Shown one piece after another: positions 8,029 through 16,960 of a stretch of 64,000 nt of DNA. Numbering within the stretch: the stretch's first letter is position 1; every line of letters begins with the position of its first letter. The DNA is from JAUWGC01 sp963753055. GTDB taxonomy: Bacteria > Bacteroidota > Bacteroidia > Bacteroidales > B18-G4. Under the pieces are notes generated by a model. It did not search any database and was not told the origin of the DNA. It was given only the letters and a program-made list of their open reading frames with translations. Location: assembly GCA_963753055.1 (NCBI GenBank), contig CAVWAP010000004.1, positions 62,001-126,000 on the forward strand, given 5' to 3'. Both the position numbers and the translations under genes were made by a program.

Positions 8029-9066
8029 TCAGAGAACTGTCATTTCACCGCGTAAAGGTTTTTGTAACCCCTCAAGTATCTGATCCTTACTAATTCCCAA
8101 CCCAAAAAGGAACATCATTTTAGTGATGGCCGCTTCAGTAGTGATATCATGTCCGCTCAGCACTCCAATCTGACCTAATTGGATACTGGTTTGATACTTG
8201 CCGATTTCAACGGAACCTCCTTTACACTGCGTTACGTTTAGAATAATGATCCCCCTGTCAATGGCGTCTTTCAGGGATTCAATAAACCACTCATCGGTCT
8301 GGGTGTTGCCGGTCCCAAATGTTTCCATAACAACACCTTTGAGCCCTTTGATAGACAATACTGCATCTACATGCTGTTTGCTAATACCCGGAAATAATTT
8401 TAATAATGCTACATTGGTATCCAGGTTCAAGTGTGTTCTGAGTTTTTTAAAATTGGGCTTTTGAATATAATTATGATTGTATTTGATGTAAATACCGGCT
8501 TCGGCCAGTACAGGGTAGTTCACTGAACGGAAAGCTTCAAAATTCTCTGCGTTAAACTTATGTGTCCTGTTGCCCCGGTAAAGCTGATACTCAAAATATA
8601 TACTGACCTCCGGTACAACAGGCGTTTCATTATTCCTTGCCGCCGCTACCTCGATGGATGTTATCAGGTTCTCTTTCCCATCAGTACGGTTGACACCAAT
8701 TGGTAGTTGAGATCCTGTTAGTATTACTGGTTTGTTAAGGTTTTCAAGCATATAACTTAAAGCTGAAGCAGTATAAGACATTGTATCGGATCCATGCAGG
8801 ATTACAAAACCGTCATGCTCCTCGTAATTATCTTCAATCATCATGCCAAGTTTCTTCCACAAGTCCGGGCTCATGTTTGATGAATCAACAATGGGATCAA
8901 ATTCTGCACATTGGATCGCGAAATCAAAGTTTTGCAGCTCAGGAATATGGTCTCTGATAAGCTCAAAATTAAACGGAAGTAAGATGCCCGTTTCCTTATC
9001 CTTAACCATCCCGATGGTCCCACCGGTATAAATGATCAGAATCGATGTTTTGGAATCTGGTCCCAT
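8029..9066 (-). CDS. ansA: Type I L-asparaginase
   Basis: 345 residues, no signal peptide, so a cytoplasmic enzyme hydrolysing asparagine to aspartate and ammonia. The nucleophile motif YTGGTIGM (Thr17) and the second conserved motif VILHGSDTMSYTASALSYML (residues about 88-107) are intact. VILTGSQLPIG and the C-terminal TQCKGGSV and GHDITTEAA elements are those of the AnsA family. It follows tatD with a 10-bp gap on the same strand, so the two probably form an operon. Confidence 0.95.
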   Translation of the reverse strand: MGPDSKTSILIIYTGGTIGMVKDKETGILLPFNFELIRDHIPELQNFDFAIQCAEFDPIVDSSNMSPDLWKKLGMMIEDNYEEHDGFVILHGSDTMSYTASALSYMLENLNKPVILTGSQLPIGVNRTDGKENLITSIEVAAARNNETPVVPEVSIYFEYQLYRGNRTHKFNAENFEAFRSVNYPVLAEAGIYIKYNHNYIQKPNFKKLRTHLNLDTNVALLKLFPGISKQHVDAVLSIKGLKGVVMETFGTGNTQTDEWFIESLKDAIDRGIIILNVTQCKGGSVEIGKYQTSIQLGQIGVLSGHDITTEAAITKMMFLFGLGISKDQILEGLQKPLRGEMTVL

Positions 9067-9076
9067 AATGTATTAA

Positions 9077-9844
9077 TTAGAAATGAAATAAATCTCTTGC
9101 GTTTTGAGTCGTCACACTTGCAACTGTTTCAAGATCAATCTCTTTGACTGAAGCAATTTTATCAGCAATAAGCCTGATATAAGCACTTTCATTTCGTTTG
9201 CCGCGGTAAGGAACCGGGGCTAGAAATGGCGCATCAGTTTCAAGTATCATATGAGCGAGATCAATGTCCTTAACTACCTTGTCAAGTCCTGAATTCTTAA
9301 AAGTGACTACGCCCCCAATGCCAAGCATAAAGTCCCAGCCAATAATCTTTTTAGCTTGCTCCAGGTTGCCGGTAAAACAATGAAAAACACCCCGTAACCC
9401 TGGTTCATACATCTCATCCATGATCCTGAAGATCTCATCGAATGAATTCCTTGAGTGGATCACTATCGGCAGCTTTAAAGTTTTCGCCAGCTGGATCTGT
9501 CTGCGAAAAGCTTCTTCCTGTTCTTTTTGATGGCTGGTATCCCAGTAAAGGTCTATTCCGATCTCACCCACTGCAAAGAAACGCTGTTTTGTATGCCACA
9601 ACTCAACCTGATCAAGCTCTTCCAGGTAATTATCCTTTACCGACGTAGGGTGCAACCCCATCATGGGCAAGCACTGTTTGGGGAATGCAATGCACAATTC
9701 CAGCATGCCCTCCACAGATGTACTGTCAATATTTGGCAACAACATGAATTCAATCCCTTGATCTATAGCCTTCTGAATAACCTCTTCCCGGTCATTATTG
9801 AAGGCATCAAGATACAGGTGGGTATGCGTGTCGGTGAAAACCAT
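9077..9844 (-). CDS. tatD: TatD-family metal-dependent deoxyribonuclease
   Basis: 255 residues, a metal-dependent TIM-barrel hydrolase. The N-terminal FTDTHTHLYLDAF holds the His7/His9 metal ligands. VGEIGIDLYW gives the conserved Glu, LPIVIHSRN and GVFHCFTG give further His ligands, and LETDAPFLAPVPYRGKRNE is the TatD C-terminal signature. TatD proteins act as 3'-5' DNA exonucleases linked to repair; a separate YcfH-like role cannot be excluded. It is the first gene of the tatD-ansA pair and divergent from the GT9 gene. Confidence 0.93.
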   Translation of the reverse strand: MVFTDTHTHLYLDAFNNDREEVIQKAIDQGIEFMLLPNIDSTSVEGMLELCIAFPKQCLPMMGLHPTSVKDNYLEELDQVELWHTKQRFFAVGEIGIDLYWDTSHQKEQEEAFRRQIQLAKTLKLPIVIHSRNSFDEIFRIMDEMYEPGLRGVFHCFTGNLEQAKKIIGWDFMLGIGGVVTFKNSGLDKVVKDIDLAHMILETDAPFLAPVPYRGKRNESAYIRLIADKIASVKEIDLETVASVTTQNARDLFHF

Positions 9845-9916
9845 GGTGCAAAAATAGGACTTATGGGAATAATGCAGTGATTTTTATACTTTTGTTGGTG
9901 ACCAAGCTGCCTTCAT

Positions 9917-10900
9917 TTGCCACAGGTTAAAAAAATACTGATAATTAGATTCAGCTCAATAGGTGATATTGTGCTTACTACTCCTGTTGTAAGGTGCATC
10001 AGGAAACAATTCCCGGAAGCACAAATTGATTACCTGACCAAGAAGGAGTTCCTTCCTGTTATTGAGGGTAACCCGCATATTAGCAATGCCCTGGGTATCA
10101 GCAGCCATGTTCAGGAAATCATTCCGCAATTAAAAAAAGAGAAGTATGATTTTATCGTTGACCTCCATAAAAACTACAGGTCTTCAATGGTAAAAACAAA
10201 GTTAAGCAGACCTTCGGGTACGTTTACCAAACTAAATATTAAAAAGTGGCTGCTGGTCAACTTCAGGATAAATAAACTACCCGATATCCATATTGTTGAC
10301 CGTTATTTTCAGGCTGTACATAAGTTGGGCGTTAAGAATGACCTGCAGGGACTTGAGTATTATATTCCCGAGACAGATGAAGTTGATCAATCGGACCTGC
10401 CTGCTGCTCACCGTGATGGCTATTTAGCCTTTGTGATTGGAGGGAAACACCTGACGAAGATGCTTCCTGCTGAAAAGGTCGTTTCAGTCTGCAAGAAAAT
10501 AAACATACCTGTAATCCTAATGGGTGGTAAGGCAGATCATGCAGCAGGAGTCAAAATACAGATTGCTGTGGGTGACAATGCCTTTAACGCTTGCGGTTCA
10601 TACAATATCAATCAATCTGCCTCTCTGATTCGACAAGCCAAACAGGTAATAACCAATGATACAGGACTGATGCATATCGCGGCGGCATTCAATAAGCCTG
10701 TCATTTCCATATGGGGTAATACCATTCCGGAATTTGGAATGTACCCTTATATGCCTGAAAACCCTGACCGTTCAACTATTATTGAGGTCAAAGGACTTTC
10801 CTGCCGACCCTGCAGCAAGATAGGATTCAACAAATGCCCGAAGAAACATTTCAAATGTATGATGGAAATCAAGGAGGAGGAGATTGTTAAAAGTATATAG
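9917..10900 (+). CDS. Glycosyltransferase family 9 (heptosyltransferase-like)
   Basis: 327 residues with the GT9 pattern: ILIIRFSSIGDIVLTTPVVRCIRKQFP at the N-terminus, FIVDLHKNYRSSM in the first Rossmann domain, and VITNDTGLMHIAAAFNKPVISIWGNT as the donor-binding signature in the second. Enzymes of this family add heptose or related sugars to the lipopolysaccharide core at the inner membrane. No ATG is available: an in-frame stop at 9899 and the lack of ATG up to the first beta strand leave TTG at 9917 as the start. The C-terminal cysteine cluster (CRPCSKIGFNKCPKKHFKC) is a common GT9 tail. No sugar-pathway neighbours help define the acceptor. Confidence 0.9.
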   Translation: MPQVKKILIIRFSSIGDIVLTTPVVRCIRKQFPEAQIDYLTKKEFLPVIEGNPHISNALGISSHVQEIIPQLKKEKYDFIVDLHKNYRSSMVKTKLSRPSGTFTKLNIKKWLLVNFRINKLPDIHIVDRYFQAVHKLGVKNDLQGLEYYIPETDEVDQSDLPAAHRDGYLAFVIGGKHLTKMLPAEKVVSVCKKINIPVILMGGKADHAAGVKIQIAVGDNAFNACGSYNINQSASLIRQAKQVITNDTGLMHIAAAFNKPVISIWGNTIPEFGMYPYMPENPDRSTIIEVKGLSCRPCSKIGFNKCPKKHFKCMMEIKEEEIVKSI

Positions 10901-10911
10901 CGTGATTTTTT

Positions 10912-10998
10912 TACCCACCCCCCTTCCCCCTCCCTCGAGAGGGAGGGGGTGCACTCCTGGCAGACATAAGAATGATATTCCATCCCTGGGGGTGGGTA
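10912..10998. repeat. Nested palindromic repeat between convergent genes
   Basis: Outer perfect 11-bp arms (TACCCACCCCC at 10912-10922 and its complement at 10988-10998) enclose an inner perfect 10-bp hairpin (CCCCCTCCCT 10926-10935, AGGGAGGGGG 10940-10949, loop CGAG). It fills most of the 125-bp gap between the stops of the GT9 gene and the convergent MBL gene. It has no T-tract, so it resembles a REP-like dispersed element more than a standard terminator, though it may still block transcription. Confidence 0.7.
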
Positions 10999-11025
10999 CG
11001 AGAAACAAAATATAAAATTACCATA

Positions 11026-11670
11026 CTAGATAAGCGCCACAAACGGATTATGCACTTTCTCATGCCCAATGGTGGTGTTCGGACCATGTCCTGAAAGCAC
11101 GGTTACATCTTCAGGAAGGGTGAACAGGCGCTGATGAATGCTTCTTTGTAATTTATCGAAATCGCCCGTGGGAAGGTCAGTGCGCCCGATGCTCTGATTG
11201 AATAAAACATCTCCAACGATCACAAACTTCTGTGTGGCACTATAAAAACAGACACTGCCATCAGCATGCCCGGGAGTATAAAAAACCTTCAATTTTGAAT
11301 TTCCAAAACGAATTGTATCACCATCATTTAGAAAACTTCCGGCCTTGGGTGGTATACTCGTCTCCATGCCAAAACTTTCTGCAGTCACAGGAAATCTTTC
11401 ATAAAAAAGCAATCCATCTTTATGAAACTGGGGCTTAAGGTTGTAAGCAGAATCTATAAACTGGACCCCAACCATATGATCAATATGCGCGTGCGTTAAG
11501 TAAAGACCTGCAGGCTTCAGATTGTTTTGATCTATAAATCCTTGCAGGTGATTTTTCTCAGCTTGTTCATAACAACCTGGGTCAATAATGACACATTCTT
11601 GAGTTTCATCGTATAAGACATAAGTATTGACCTGAAACAGGTTAAAGATAAAGTGTTGAATCTTGATCAT
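11026..11670 (-). CDS. Metallo-beta-lactamase-fold hydrolase (glyoxalase II-like)
   Basis: 214 residues. The zinc motif THAHIDHMVG near residues 57-66 is intact, with FYTPGHADGSVCFY and VIVGDVLFNQSIGRTDLP supplying the remaining ligands; the C-terminal LSGHGPNTTIGHE is typical of the YcbL/GloB-like branch. Such proteins hydrolyse thioesters, for example S-lactoylglutathione-type substrates, in the cytoplasm. The GloB C-terminal substrate domain is absent, so YcbL-like is the safer label. Divergent from the large gene at 11816, with 145 bp between them. Confidence 0.9.
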   Translation of the reverse strand: MIKIQHFIFNLFQVNTYVLYDETQECVIIDPGCYEQAEKNHLQGFIDQNNLKPAGLYLTHAHIDHMVGVQFIDSAYNLKPQFHKDGLLFYERFPVTAESFGMETSIPPKAGSFLNDGDTIRFGNSKLKVFYTPGHADGSVCFYSATQKFVIVGDVLFNQSIGRTDLPTGDFDKLQRSIHQRLFTLPEDVTVLSGHGPNTTIGHEKVHNPFVALI

Positions 11671-11815
11671 TGGTGCGACTTGATTAACAATGTTGATGCA
11701 AATAATTGCGAAATGGCAAAGTTATTAAATAATGAATTAACGCCATCAACGTTGTTATATCAGTATATTTTTATGTTAAATTAGCATCAGGATAGAATTT
11801 GAAGAATTATTTACA

Positions 11816-14800
11816 TTGAGGATACTGAGGAATATAAGACTAGGACTACTATACCAGCTCATTATCATCGTCTTTTGCATCAGTATTTCATTTGATGTCA
11901 AGGCTCAGTTTTATAATGGGTCTCAGCTGGAGTTTGGCAAGAACAGGGTCCAGTACCGCCAATTTCTATGGCAGTACTACAGCTTCGATAATTTCGATAC
12001 CTACTTCTACCGGAATGGTCAGGAGCTGGCAATATATGCCTCACAATATGCTATCGACCAGATAGAAGTGATTGAAAACCAGCTTGAGTCGAGCCTGAGT
12101 TCTAAGATCCAGTTTCTGATCTTTAACAACCTTAGCGATCTTAAACAAAGTAATATTGGCCTGGTAAGTCATCAGCGTTATAATACCGGCGGGATTACAC
12201 ATATCATCGGACGAAAAGTATTTCTCTATTTCGATGGGACTTACATCAATCTTGAAAGGCAGGTTCGTGCCGGAATAGCTGAAGTGATCCTGAACGAGAT
12301 GATGTTTGGGGGCAGCGTCGGTTCCCAGATCAAGAATTCAGCTTTATACAGTATGCCCGACTGGTACCAGAAAGGATTGATAGCCTACTTGTCTGAAGAA
12401 TGGAGTACCGAACTTGATAATAAGGTGAAAGATGGGATCCTTTCCGGAAACTATAAGAAATTTAATCACCTGGCAGGAAAAGACGCTGTTCTGGCCGGTC
12501 ATTCCATGTGGAAGTTTATTGCCGATAATTATGGGAAGTCCGCAGTGCCCAACATCGTCCATATGACCAGGGTCACCAGGAGTGTTGAGAATGGGTTCCT
12601 TTATGTTTTAGGCCTTTCATTCAAAAACCTGGTCAATGAATGGATTGGTTATTACCGCAACTATTATGAAGAGAATGACGGGAACAGGGAAATGCCTTTA
12701 AATACTTTGTTAAAGAGGTATAAAAATGACCGTGTTTATCAGCAAGCCAAAGTCAGCCCCGACGGCATTCATTTGGCCTATAATACCAATGAGATAGGAC
12801 AATACAAACTTTATCTGTATAATACTGCCCGGGAAAAGCGCAAACGTCTCAGGAAGGGCGGTCACAGGATCGATGAGAAAACAGATTATTCCTACCCGAT
12901 CCTTGCATGGCATCCCACAGGAAAGATACTTGCCTATCTGGTTGAGAAGAAAGGAGAGGTTTACCTTTATTTCTATAATGTTGAAGAGAAGAAGAAAAGT
13001 AAGGTCATCCTATACAACTTTGAAAAGGTGATGGACATGTCATACTCCAGCGATGGTAGGAAACTGGTATTTTCTGCTGTCCAGAAAGGACAATCCGATC
13101 TCTATGTGTATGATATCTCTTCCGGATCACATGAACAGCTGACTAATGATATTTATGATGACCTGCAGCCCAGGTTCATTGATAATTCCAAAAAGATCAT
13201 ATTCGTATCTAACCGGTATGGTGATACTATACAGTGGGCCCCCAGGGTCTCACCATCAGATATCCCGTTACAGTATGATATTTTCGTTTATAATTATTCT
13301 GCAAGGGAGCCATATCTGCGAAGGGTTACAAATACACCTCTGGCAAATGAAAAGTTGCCCATGGCCTATGATGAAAGCCATGTGACATACCTTAGCGATG
13401 AGAATGGGATCTATAACAGGTACCTGGCCTCATTCGACAGTACCATCGCCTATGTGGATACAATTACACATTACAAGTACTTCACCAGGTCATTTCCTGT
13501 AACAAACTATAACAGGAATATTATCGAACATGACTTCAACACCCGGAGCAGAAAATTCACTGAGATATTATTCTACGATAAAGGCTATAAAATCTTCGCC
13601 GATGATATCCAGCTGGCCCAGAACCAGGAGGCTGTTAACCTGGATAATACAGCTTATATGCAATCCTTGATTAATGAGTACAGGATCCGGGAGATTCAGC
13701 AGCCAAGAGAAGAGAAACCAACGTTGAGGCCAAGAAAGAAATCCAAAAGGTTCGTTAATGTATATCAAGAGGATCTGGGACCAGGCGAGCAAAAGGACAA
13801 GATCAATATTAATGACTACGAATTTGACAGCAGGTCATTCATCAGTATTGCAGGTGGCGATACAATTGGTGCCGGGTTCGGACCTGACAGCCTGGGGATG
13901 TTCATCCCTCCAAAGAAAAGGAATTACCGGGTTGAATATTTTATGAATGAACTCATTACCCAGATTGACTTTTCATACCTGAATGCTACTTACCAGCCAT
14001 TCACAGGAGGTGTATCACCAGTGTATCTTAACCCGGGCTTCAATGCTCTGTTCGCGATAGGAATAAATGATCTTCTGGAGGATCACCGTATCGTAGGTGG
14101 TGTAAGGTTAAACATTGATTTTATAAATAATGAATACCTGTTAAGTTATAATAACCTTAAAAAACGTTTGGATAAGCAAATGGTATTCCACCGGGTAACA
14201 GCTGAGAACTATGGATATTTCTCTATTGTCAGGAACCATACTTATAGCTTCTATTATATTGTAAGTTATCCGTTAAGCCCTATCCTGAGGGTCCAGGGAA
14301 CAGCCATGTACAGGCTTGACCAGGCTGTGTTCCTTGCTACTGACCAGTTTAACCTGAAGAATAAAACCGAATATCGACACTGGGCCTCTCTCAAAGGACA
14401 GATGATCTACGATAATACCAGGTCACTTGGATTGAACCTTTACCTTGGTACCCGTTATATGGTCTTTGGAGAATACTATGAGAGGATAGACCGGCGTAAG
14501 GAGGATATGGTTGTGCTGGGCTTTGATATCAGGAACTACCAGAGGATCAGCAGGACCTTGATCTGGGCTAACCGCCTTGCAGCCAGTACTTCCTTTGGTC
14601 ACAATAAGCTGATATATTACATGGGTGGCGTGGATAACTGGTTGATACCTAAGTTCAACACGGATACGCCAATTGATTATTCGCAAAACTATGCTTACCA
14701 GACCCTGGCGACTAACATGCGGGGATTTGATCAGAATATCAGAAACGGAAATAACTTTCTAGTGTTAAATTCAGAGCTCAGGTTCCCGGTTTTCAGGTAT

Positions 14801-15109
14801 TTTTCCAACCGGCCATTAAAATCTGATTTCCTCAACAACTTCCAGACAGTAGGCTTTGTTGATATTGGCACTGCCTGGACCGGACTGACACCATATTCCA
14901 GTGAAAACTCATTGTTCACACAAACAATTTATAGTGGATCTTTATTGATAACTGTCGAGCGACAGCTGGAGCCATGGGTAGGTGGTTTTGGTTTTGGCCT
15001 GAGGAGCAGACTCCTGGGCTATTTCCTCAGGGGTGACCTGGCCTGGGGTGTTCACGATGGAAAGATCAGAAAGCCTATTATTTATGTGTCTCTAAGCCTC
15101 GATTTCTAA
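11816..15109 (+). CDS. TolB-like fusion: degenerate gluzincin domain, PD40 propeller and Omp85-like barrel
   Basis: 1097 residues. An N-terminal signal anchor (about 8-30) is followed by a region resembling peptidase_MA metalloproteases (about 35-285; ILNEMMFGG and MPDWYQKGLIAYLSEEW), in which the expected HExxH has become NEMMF, so it is probably inactive. PD40/WD40-like repeats follow (about 305-540: VSPDGIHLAYN, AWHPTGKILAY, SYSSDGRKLVF, QPRFIDNSKKIIFVSNR). The C-terminal 400 residues are strand-rich, carry an MRGFDQN segment like the RGF motif of BamA/Omp85 barrels, and end in Phe. Likely an outer-membrane protein. Only TTG at 11816 is available as a start (in-frame stop at 11777). Often called TolB from the repeats alone, but it is not a simple TolB. 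Confidence 0.75.
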   Translation: MRILRNIRLGLLYQLIIIVFCISISFDVKAQFYNGSQLEFGKNRVQYRQFLWQYYSFDNFDTYFYRNGQELAIYASQYAIDQIEVIENQLESSLSSKIQFLIFNNLSDLKQSNIGLVSHQRYNTGGITHIIGRKVFLYFDGTYINLERQVRAGIAEVILNEMMFGGSVGSQIKNSALYSMPDWYQKGLIAYLSEEWSTELDNKVKDGILSGNYKKFNHLAGKDAVLAGHSMWKFIADNYGKSAVPNIVHMTRVTRSVENGFLYVLGLSFKNLVNEWIGYYRNYYEENDGNREMPLNTLLKRYKNDRVYQQAKVSPDGIHLAYNTNEIGQYKLYLYNTAREKRKRLRKGGHRIDEKTDYSYPILAWHPTGKILAYLVEKKGEVYLYFYNVEEKKKSKVILYNFEKVMDMSYSSDGRKLVFSAVQKGQSDLYVYDISSGSHEQLTNDIYDDLQPRFIDNSKKIIFVSNRYGDTIQWAPRVSPSDIPLQYDIFVYNYSAREPYLRRVTNTPLANEKLPMAYDESHVTYLSDENGIYNRYLASFDSTIAYVDTITHYKYFTRSFPVTNYNRNIIEHDFNTRSRKFTEILFYDKGYKIFADDIQLAQNQEAVNLDNTAYMQSLINEYRIREIQQPREEKPTLRPRKKSKRFVNVYQEDLGPGEQKDKININDYEFDSRSFISIAGGDTIGAGFGPDSLGMFIPPKKRNYRVEYFMNELITQIDFSYLNATYQPFTGGVSPVYLNPGFNALFAIGINDLLEDHRIVGGVRLNIDFINNEYLLSYNNLKKRLDKQMVFHRVTAENYGYFSIVRNHTYSFYYIVSYPLSPILRVQGTAMYRLDQAVFLATDQFNLKNKTEYRHWASLKGQMIYDNTRSLGLNLYLGTRYMVFGEYYERIDRRKEDMVVLGFDIRNYQRISRTLIWANRLAASTSFGHNKLIYYMGGVDNWLIPKFNTDTPIDYSQNYAYQTLATNMRGFDQNIRNGNNFLVLNSELRFPVFRYFSNRPLKSDFLNNFQTVGFVDIGTAWTGLTPYSSENSLFTQTIYSGSLLITVERQLEPWVGGFGFGLRSRLLGYFLRGDLAWGVHDGKIRKPIIYVSLSLDF

Positions 15110-15200
15110 AGATTTTTTTTCTCATTATTTATTTTGGCACGCATATTGGATTATAATAAGTGGGCCCATCAGAATCAATAAATCCAAAAAACCTTGTGCC

Positions 15201-15776
15201 ATGAAAACAAAAGAATGCCGGAGCCTGGAGTGCGTCCGGAGCAGAAGAACAACATCCAGGATTTACACACTCGGCCTAATCATTACAATAGCTGCTCTGC
15301 TTTCATTAACCTCTTGTTATAAAGAGCCTTGCAGGGGCCTTGACGGTCGCCCTGGAAGAGCTTTTCTAGCTGTCACCTGGGTCGACGCCCAACCGGATTT
15401 GATCAACTCAGGCAATAGCGCCATTCCAACAATCTTCGACTATGGAAGATTCTACCTGTCTTATCCTGGCCTGTACAAATTTTATTATGAAGGCCGGATC
15501 TGGACTGGTCATGCCAATGCTTTCTATGCATGGGAAATTGACTATGAGATCTGGATCCAACATGGAGAGCCTGGTGGATGTGGTTATAACGGTGCTGATG
15601 GCCCGGATAACTATTTTACCATGGAGTGCAGCCCCTTTGGTCCTTACCTGTACCTGGGTACTTATAAGTCTGATTCAACCCAGGCCAGGATCATCGAGCA
15701 ATCTGCTGATGGCGGGATTATGGAGCTTGAAGGCGAAACCCATTCGATCAGGATGACATATCGCAAAGTGAGATAG
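15201..15776 (+). CDS. Lipoprotein of unknown function
   Basis: 191 residues. A basic N-region of about 20 residues, a hydrophobic helix (21-36) and the lipobox LTSC (Cys39) mark a lipoprotein processed by signal peptidase II. The mature part is rich in Trp, Tyr and Gly (for example WEIDYEIWIQHGEPGGCG) and looks like a small beta-structured domain; I recognise no family. The unusually long N-region has no alternative downstream Met before the helix. It stands alone between the barrel fusion and the ROK gene. Confidence 0.7.
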   Translation: MKTKECRSLECVRSRRTTSRIYTLGLIITIAALLSLTSCYKEPCRGLDGRPGRAFLAVTWVDAQPDLINSGNSAIPTIFDYGRFYLSYPGLYKFYYEGRIWTGHANAFYAWEIDYEIWIQHGEPGGCGYNGADGPDNYFTMECSPFGPYLYLGTYKSDSTQARIIEQSADGGIMELEGETHSIRMTYRKVR

Positions 15777-15802
15777 TTTATTAAATTTGCCAAAAAAACA
15801 AT

Positions 15803-16915
15803 ATGCGATATTCCAATGATGAAAGGATCGTGATGACCCTGGATGCGGGTGGAACCAACTTCGTTTTCGGTGCCATGCAGGCAGAAAAGGAGGTCGTTGA
15901 GCCCATCCGGGTCCCGGCTAAAGGGGAAAACCTGAATGCAGTTCTTAGAAATATGATTAATGGCTTTGATGAGGTCAGGTCTAAGATTAACAGTGATCCG
16001 GCAGCCATCAGTTTTGCCTTCCCAGGCCCCGCTGATTATGAAAACGGCATCATCGGTGACCTGCAAAACCTGCCGCTATTCAGGGGTGGGGTGGCCCTTA
16101 AGGCCATGCTTGAGAACGAATTCCATATTCCAACCTTTATAAATAATGATGGCGACCTGTTTGCCTATGGTGAAGCCATCGCAGGCCTCCTTCCCAAAGT
16201 GAATGATCTGTTGAAAGATAATGGATCAGAAAAACGATACAAGAATCTTCTGGGAGTGACCTTTGGTACCGGCTTTGGCGGAGGTGTTGTCAGGGACGGT
16301 AAACTATTCTTTGGTGATAATTCAGCTGGAGGGGAGATCAACAGGATGAGGAATTTTAAGTACCCGGAGACAAGCGTGGAAGACAGTGTCAGCATCCGGG
16401 CTATTAAAAGGGTCTTTGCAAAAGAGGCGGGTATTGAATTAAACCTTTCTCCGGAGCCCATAGAGATTTATGAGATGGCCAGGGGTAACCTTATGGGTGA
16501 CCAGCATGCTGCCATAAGAGCCTATGACGAATTTGCCATCGTTGCAGCTGATGCTATCGCCGATGCCATCACCATGATCGATGGCCTGGTGGTTATCGGC
16601 GGCGGCCTGGCAGGAGCACATGAAGTCTTTCTAGGCAAGCTGGTAGAAGAATTGAACAGGGACCTTACAACCCTTGCTGATGAACCACTGTCAAGACTGG
16701 AAATAAGTGCCTTCAACCTTGAAGATGCACAGGGCCTGCAGGCATTTCTTCAGGATACATCCACGAAAATAACAGTTCCCTTTAGTGATCAGCAGGTTTC
16801 GTATGATCCTGTCAAAGAGATCGGTATTGGCGTTTCTGTGCTTGGCACCTCCGGGGCCGTCGCCATCGGCGCATATAACTTTGCACTGGATCAGTTGAAC
16901 AGTTCTGCGAAGTAA
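15803..16915 (+). CDS. ROK-family sugar kinase or ROK-like protein
   Basis: 370 residues with an actin-like ATPase fold. DAGGTNFVFG is the phosphate-1 loop, ISFAFPGPADYENG the sugar-binding stretch, INNDGDLFAYGE the region with the catalytic-base Asp, and GVTFGTGFGGGVV the phosphate-2 loop. VVIGGGLAGAHEVFLGKL is the adenosine motif. The usual ROK zinc motif (CxCGxxGCxE) after AGGEI is missing; the segment there has no cysteine. A hexokinase or glucokinase role is plausible but substrate and activity are not certain. The next gene on this strand is the MBL hydrolase at 16961. Confidence 0.82.
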   Translation: MRYSNDERIVMTLDAGGTNFVFGAMQAEKEVVEPIRVPAKGENLNAVLRNMINGFDEVRSKINSDPAAISFAFPGPADYENGIIGDLQNLPLFRGGVALKAMLENEFHIPTFINNDGDLFAYGEAIAGLLPKVNDLLKDNGSEKRYKNLLGVTFGTGFGGGVVRDGKLFFGDNSAGGEINRMRNFKYPETSVEDSVSIRAIKRVFAKEAGIELNLSPEPIEIYEMARGNLMGDQHAAIRAYDEFAIVAADAIADAITMIDGLVVIGGGLAGAHEVFLGKLVEELNRDLTTLADEPLSRLEISAFNLEDAQGLQAFLQDTSTKITVPFSDQQVSYDPVKEIGIGVSVLGTSGAVAIGAYNFALDQLNSSAK

Positions 16916-16960
16916 AATGTTATTAAGTAAAATAACAACCTTAGACACTTGCACTACAAT

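Noticed and set aside
10747..11008. Minus-strand frames between GT9 and the MBL gene
   Set aside because: They are read from the palindromic repeat and the antisense of the GT9 end.
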